From Anaerolineae bacterium (GTDB lineage: Bacteria; Chloroflexota; Anaerolineae; Aggregatilineales; UBA2796): a DNA stretch of 7,746 nucleotides. The translations under genes and the position numbers were made by a program. The notes below the pieces were generated by a model that saw nothing but the letters and a program-made list of their open reading frames with translations, was not told the DNA's origin and ran no database searches. The stretch spans positions 1-7,746 of the forward strand of contig JADZBY010000486.1 in the NCBI GenBank assembly GCA_020851855.1. The letters run 5' to 3'. Below, piece after piece: positions 5,146 to 7,746 of the stretch. Each line of letters opens with the position of its first letter. Position 1 is the first letter of the stretch.

Positions 5146-7746
5146 TCAGGGCGTCTGCGTCTCACATAGCGGCGGTATATCGTACTGCGCCCGCTCTTCG
5201 CAGGTGAAGTCGCGCACGTAACGGCGCTCCGCGATCCACGCCTTCAGCTCGTCAAGTGTGTCGACGCGAAGCAGCATCAACTTGTAGGTGAAGATGTTCA
5301 TGCTCACAAACGTACGTCCATCCGGCGCGAAGATGAGGCCGGTCAGGTCTTCGTAGTGGCGCAAAAGCTCGCCCGTCGCCGCGTCCCACTGGCGCACACC
5401 CCGCCCATACGAATCTGCGTAGACGTAGCGGCCATCCGGGGACATCTGTACCCAGAACATGACCGACGGCTGGCCGGAGAAGCGGCGGATTTCGGTCCCG
5501 AAGGCGGGCGACTCCAGGTCGATGTTCCACAGGATGAGGGCGCTGTCGAAGCCGCCGGTGAGCAACGTCCGGCCTTCGGGGCCTGCCGATAAGGCGCGTA
5601 CCCGTCCGGTGTGCCCCCGGAGCGCGGCGAGCTGCTCTCCCGTCTCGACATCCCAGATCAGAACGTCGCCGTCAGGCGTTGAGCCGGTGGCCAGCGCGCG
5701 ATTTCCTTGCCGAACGGCGTACACGAAGGCAAGCGAGCCGGTGTACGGCTCATCCGGGATGCGCTTCACCTCTACAGCCGGATTCTGCGCAATGTCCCAG
5801 ACGCCGATCTGGTTTCCATCCACGGGCGTTATCAGAACATACCGGCTGTCCGGGCTGAAGAGCGCGTCGTTGATCGGAAGCGCCGCCGCGCCCGTCGTGG
5901 GATCGCTGATGACGCTGATCAGCGCGCCGGTCTGGACATCCCACACGTTGGCATAGCCGTATGTGTCCGCGGCCAGCAACTTCTCGCCGTCCGGGCTGTA
6001 GCGCGCAAAGAGTGTGCCGAAGGGATAACCGCCGAAGCGGCGCATCTCCTGCCCTGTCGCGACATCGTAGAGCGCCGCGCCCATCCATTCCGTGTCGCAG
6101 CCGCTGAAGCATTCCCCTGCCACGGCCAGGGTGCGCCCATCCGGGCTGAAACTGCCGAATCTGGGGATGCCTGCCGGGAAGGGCAGAATGAACGTGTCAA
6201 ACGTGCGCAGCGTATCCGTCCGCTCGACATTCCAGAGTCGTATGGCGTCAATCGAGCCGGACAGGATATACCGCCCACCCGGCGTGAAGTGTGCGGTCCG
6301 GATTTCCCAGGCGTGCCCTTCGAGGCGAGTAACGATCATTCCCAGGTCGGTATCGTAGACCACGATGATGTTCGCATTCGTGAAGCACAGCGCATACCTG
6401 CCGCTGGGATCAAATTCCACCCCGGCGACCGCCGAGTTGTAGCCGGGTGATTCAAAATCGCGCAATTTCTGGAAGTTTTCCAGGCTCCATAGGGTGACTG
6501 CCGCGTTTTGCGAAAGGAGCGCGGTCTTGCCATCCGGGCTGATGGCGCCTGTTCCTGCGTCTGTGTCCGAAAAGGTATGCACGACGCGGCCAAAATCGGT
6601 GGATGCCGGGTTCATCTCGACAAGGCGCACGGCGGTTTCCTGGGCAGGACTGAAGGTCTGGACGAGCGCCCGCGCCTGGTCCGGCGTGAAAGTCAACATA
6701 TTGATGATGAACGGCGCCGCCGCCCGGTTCAGCACATCTCCCAGCGCCAGCGTTTCGGGGTCTATCTGCCAGGCCAGAAGCTCCCCCTCGTGGCACACCT
6801 GATCGCTGCCGACCGCGTGCGCGCAGCCGCCCAGAATGAGGATTCGGCTGTCCGGGCTGAAGGCGGCGGAAGCAAAGAGTTGGTCGCCATCCTGTACGGC
6901 GACCGGGACGGTCTTCAAGAAATCCGGGGAATCGAGGTCGGTGTTCATCAGGAACGCCTCGGTCATCGGTTCCCCAATCCCCCGCGCGGCAAGAAACGCC
7001 AGCTTGCCGTCCGGGCTGAAAACCGGCCCTGTCTTGAAGCTCACCCCATCCGGTATGGGGGGCGTGGCCAGCACCTCACCGAAGCGGTCCGAATCCGGGT
7101 CGGCGTTCAGGACCATCCATCCGGGCGACCCGGCGCGGCGCGCCATCGCCAGCTTACCAGATGGGTGAATCACCATCCAATTTACGGGCAGGGCGGCCTG
7201 GCGGACTGTGCCGGGACGATAGGCAGCCTGCGCCAGCACAATCTGCGCCGTGCCCGGCGGGGCCGCGTCGCGGTTCGCCTCGAGGGCCAGCGCCAGCGCC
7301 GTGTCGGTGTCGCCCGCCGTGAGCGCCGCGCGTGAACCGTTCACCAGGGCCATGCGCCGGTAGTCCGCCGCCGAGCGTTCGGCCTCGGCCTGCGCTTGCT
7401 GGCGCAGCGCCGCTTCCTGGCGGGCGGCCAGCGCCAGGAAGGTCATCACCACGGCCACGACGAGCGACATTACTGCCACCGCCCGCCGGACGCGCCGCCG
7501 GAGCGCCACGGCACGCTGCTCAGCGCGGACGCTGGTCACCAGGTAGTCACGCTCGTCGCCGGTCAGCGCCACGCTCGTGCCCTGCGCCCAGCCCGCCACC
7601 TGCGCCAGCCGCGAGCCGTGCAATAGGTAGCTTGGGTCACGCGCCGCGCTGGTCCACTCCGCCGCCGCGCCCGCCAGCAAGCGCTGAGTGCGAACATCGG
7701 CACGGCTCTCATCCAGCCAGCCGCGCAGGCGTGTCCATTCGCGCAA
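5146..7746 (-). CDS. nSTAND-type NTPase with WD40 propellers, C-terminal part (5' end beyond window)
   Basis: The 866 residues visible are the C-terminal part of a large STAND-like signalling protein; the frame stays open to the window edge, so the true start and the expected P-loop NTPase lie outside. Residues 1-75 match the end of the nSTAND helical region (A-A-A-E-W...A-R-D-P-S-Y-L-L-H-G-S-R-L, then L-T-G-D-E-R-D-Y-L). A basic stretch R-R-R-V-R-R (83-88) precedes one membrane helix (about 87-108), an Ala/Gln/Glu-rich coiled coil (108-130), and a helical linker with G-D-T-D-T-A-L-A-L-A-L-E-A (145-157). From about 190 to 815 there are WD40-like blades: I count 14 strand turns of the F-S-P-D-G type, about 47 residues apart, consistent with two seven-bladed propellers. 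Good W-D ends occur in several (V-W-D-V at 601, I-W-D-V at 697, L-W-N-I at 739). The C-terminus has a conserved-looking tail, W-I-A-E-R-R-Y-V-R-D-F-T-C-E-E. By the positive-inside rule the propellers would face outward. Its input ligand and partners are unknown, and nothing links it to the sugar locus. Confidence 0.88.
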   Translation of the reverse strand: MREWTRLRGWLDESRADVRTQRLLAGAAAEWTSAARDPSYLLHGSRLAQVAGWAQGTSVALTGDERDYLVTSVRAEQRAVALRRRVRRAVAVMSLVVAVVMTFLALAARQEAALRQQAQAEAERSAADYRRMALVNGSRAALTAGDTDTALALALEANRDAAPPGTAQIVLAQAAYRPGTVRQAALPVNWMVIHPSGKLAMARRAGSPGWMVLNADPDSDRFGEVLATPPIPDGVSFKTGPVFSPDGKLAFLAARGIGEPMTEAFLMNTDLDSPDFLKTVPVAVQDGDQLFASAAFSPDSRILILGGCAHAVGSDQVCHEGELLAWQIDPETLALGDVLNRAAAPFIINMLTFTPDQARALVQTFSPAQETAVRLVEMNPASTDFGRVVHTFSDTDAGTGAISPDGKTALLSQNAAVTLWSLENFQKLRDFESPGYNSAVAGVEFDPSGRYALCFTNANIIVVYDTDLGMIVTRLEGHAWEIRTAHFTPGGRYILSGSIDAIRLWNVERTDTLRTFDTFILPFPAGIPRFGSFSPDGRTLAVAGECFSGCDTEWMGAALYDVATGQEMRRFGGYPFGTLFARYSPDGEKLLAADTYGYANVWDVQTGALISVISDPTTGAAALPINDALFSPDSRYVLITPVDGNQIGVWDIAQNPAVEVKRIPDEPYTGSLAFVYAVRQGNRALATGSTPDGDVLIWDVETGEQLAALRGHTGRVRALSAGPEGRTLLTGGFDSALILWNIDLESPAFGTEIRRFSGQPSVMFWVQMSPDGRYVYADSYGRGVRQWDAATGELLRHYEDLTGLIFAPDGRTFVSMNIFTYKLMLLRVDTLDELKAWIAERRYVRDFTCEERAQYDIPPLCETQTP
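5302..7179 (-). repeat. Tandem degenerate WD40 blade repeats (coding)
   Basis: Within the WD40 gene, the codons for (F/Y/M/I)-S-P-D-G recur about every 140 bases and are visible in the DNA as a repeated 'tccgggctgaa'-like string on the plus strand (for example near 5849, 6140, 6534, 6850 and 7010). Protein positions of the turns are 194, 243, 296, 353, 402, 445, 487, 533, 573, 630, about 668 (degenerate), 721, 768 and 806. The blades are well diverged, so this is an old array, not a recent expansion. Confidence 0.75.

Noticed and set aside
5302..7179. Repeated 'tccgggctgaa'-like strings considered as a DNA repeat or CRISPR-like array
   Set aside because: Units are degenerate, in frame and encode the S-P-D-G turn of WD40 blades; spacing follows protein blades, not a spacer array.
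5707..7335. Long plus-strand open frames of 247 and 275 codons opposite the WD40 gene
   Set aside because: Periodic composition follows the WD40 repeats on the other strand; no domain is recognised.

Overview
The window is GC-rich and densely coded. It holds a LacI-regulated sugar-uptake and catabolism locus, followed by the end of an unrelated large STAND/WD40 protein. Protein style suggests a Chloroflexota bacterium of the Anaerolineae type: family-1 sugar-binding protein plus MalF-type permease, LacI regulator, ADP-ribosylglycohydrolase-family enzyme, and a membrane-anchored NTPase with WD40 repeats ending in an 'R-Y-V-R-(D/E)-x-T-C-E-E' tail. This taxonomic guess is an inference; no rRNA or other marker is present.

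Layout. On the minus strand, read from about 4330 down to 1, the order is: LacI-family repressor (3242-4264), ADP-ribosylglycohydrolase-family enzyme (2167-3129), secreted sugar-binding protein (786-2078), and MalF-type permease (1-679, running off the left edge). The genes are 88 to 137 bases apart with no convincing terminator between them, so they may form one operon with hairpins in two of the gaps. A serine hydrolase/esterase (4378-5040) runs divergently from the repressor on the plus strand. A 105-base convergent gap then separates it from the C-terminal 866 residues of a minus-strand nSTAND/WD40 protein (5146-7746), which runs off the right edge.

Regulation. The 113-base lacI/esterase gap contains two back-to-back promoters. 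The lacI side has a perfect TTGACA -35 with a 17-base spacer to TACCAT. The esterase side has TTGATC, an 18-base spacer and TACAAT. Between the two -10 boxes sits an 18-bp near-perfect palindrome (AATGAGAACGGTCTCATT). A second, perfect 14-bp copy (TGAGAACGTTCTCA) lies between lacI and the ADP-ribosylglycohydrolase gene. Both have the central CG typical of LacI-family operators, so this looks like an autoregulated local regulon covering esterase, lacI, hydrolase and transporter. The promoter position also shows that the longest lacI reading frame starts too early; a GTG at 4264 is the better start.

A plausible joint role is uptake of a small glycoside or oligosaccharide by the ABC importer, cytoplasmic de-esterification by the hydrolase, cleavage of an N- or O-ribosyl-type bond by the ADP-ribosylglycohydrolase-family enzyme, and induction through LacI. 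The substrate cannot be read from sequence. No clearly new system type is visible. The items most worth a second look are the paired operators, the strong Shine-Dalgarno with no canonical start before the hydrolase gene, and the apparently outward-facing double-propeller domain of the WD40 protein.
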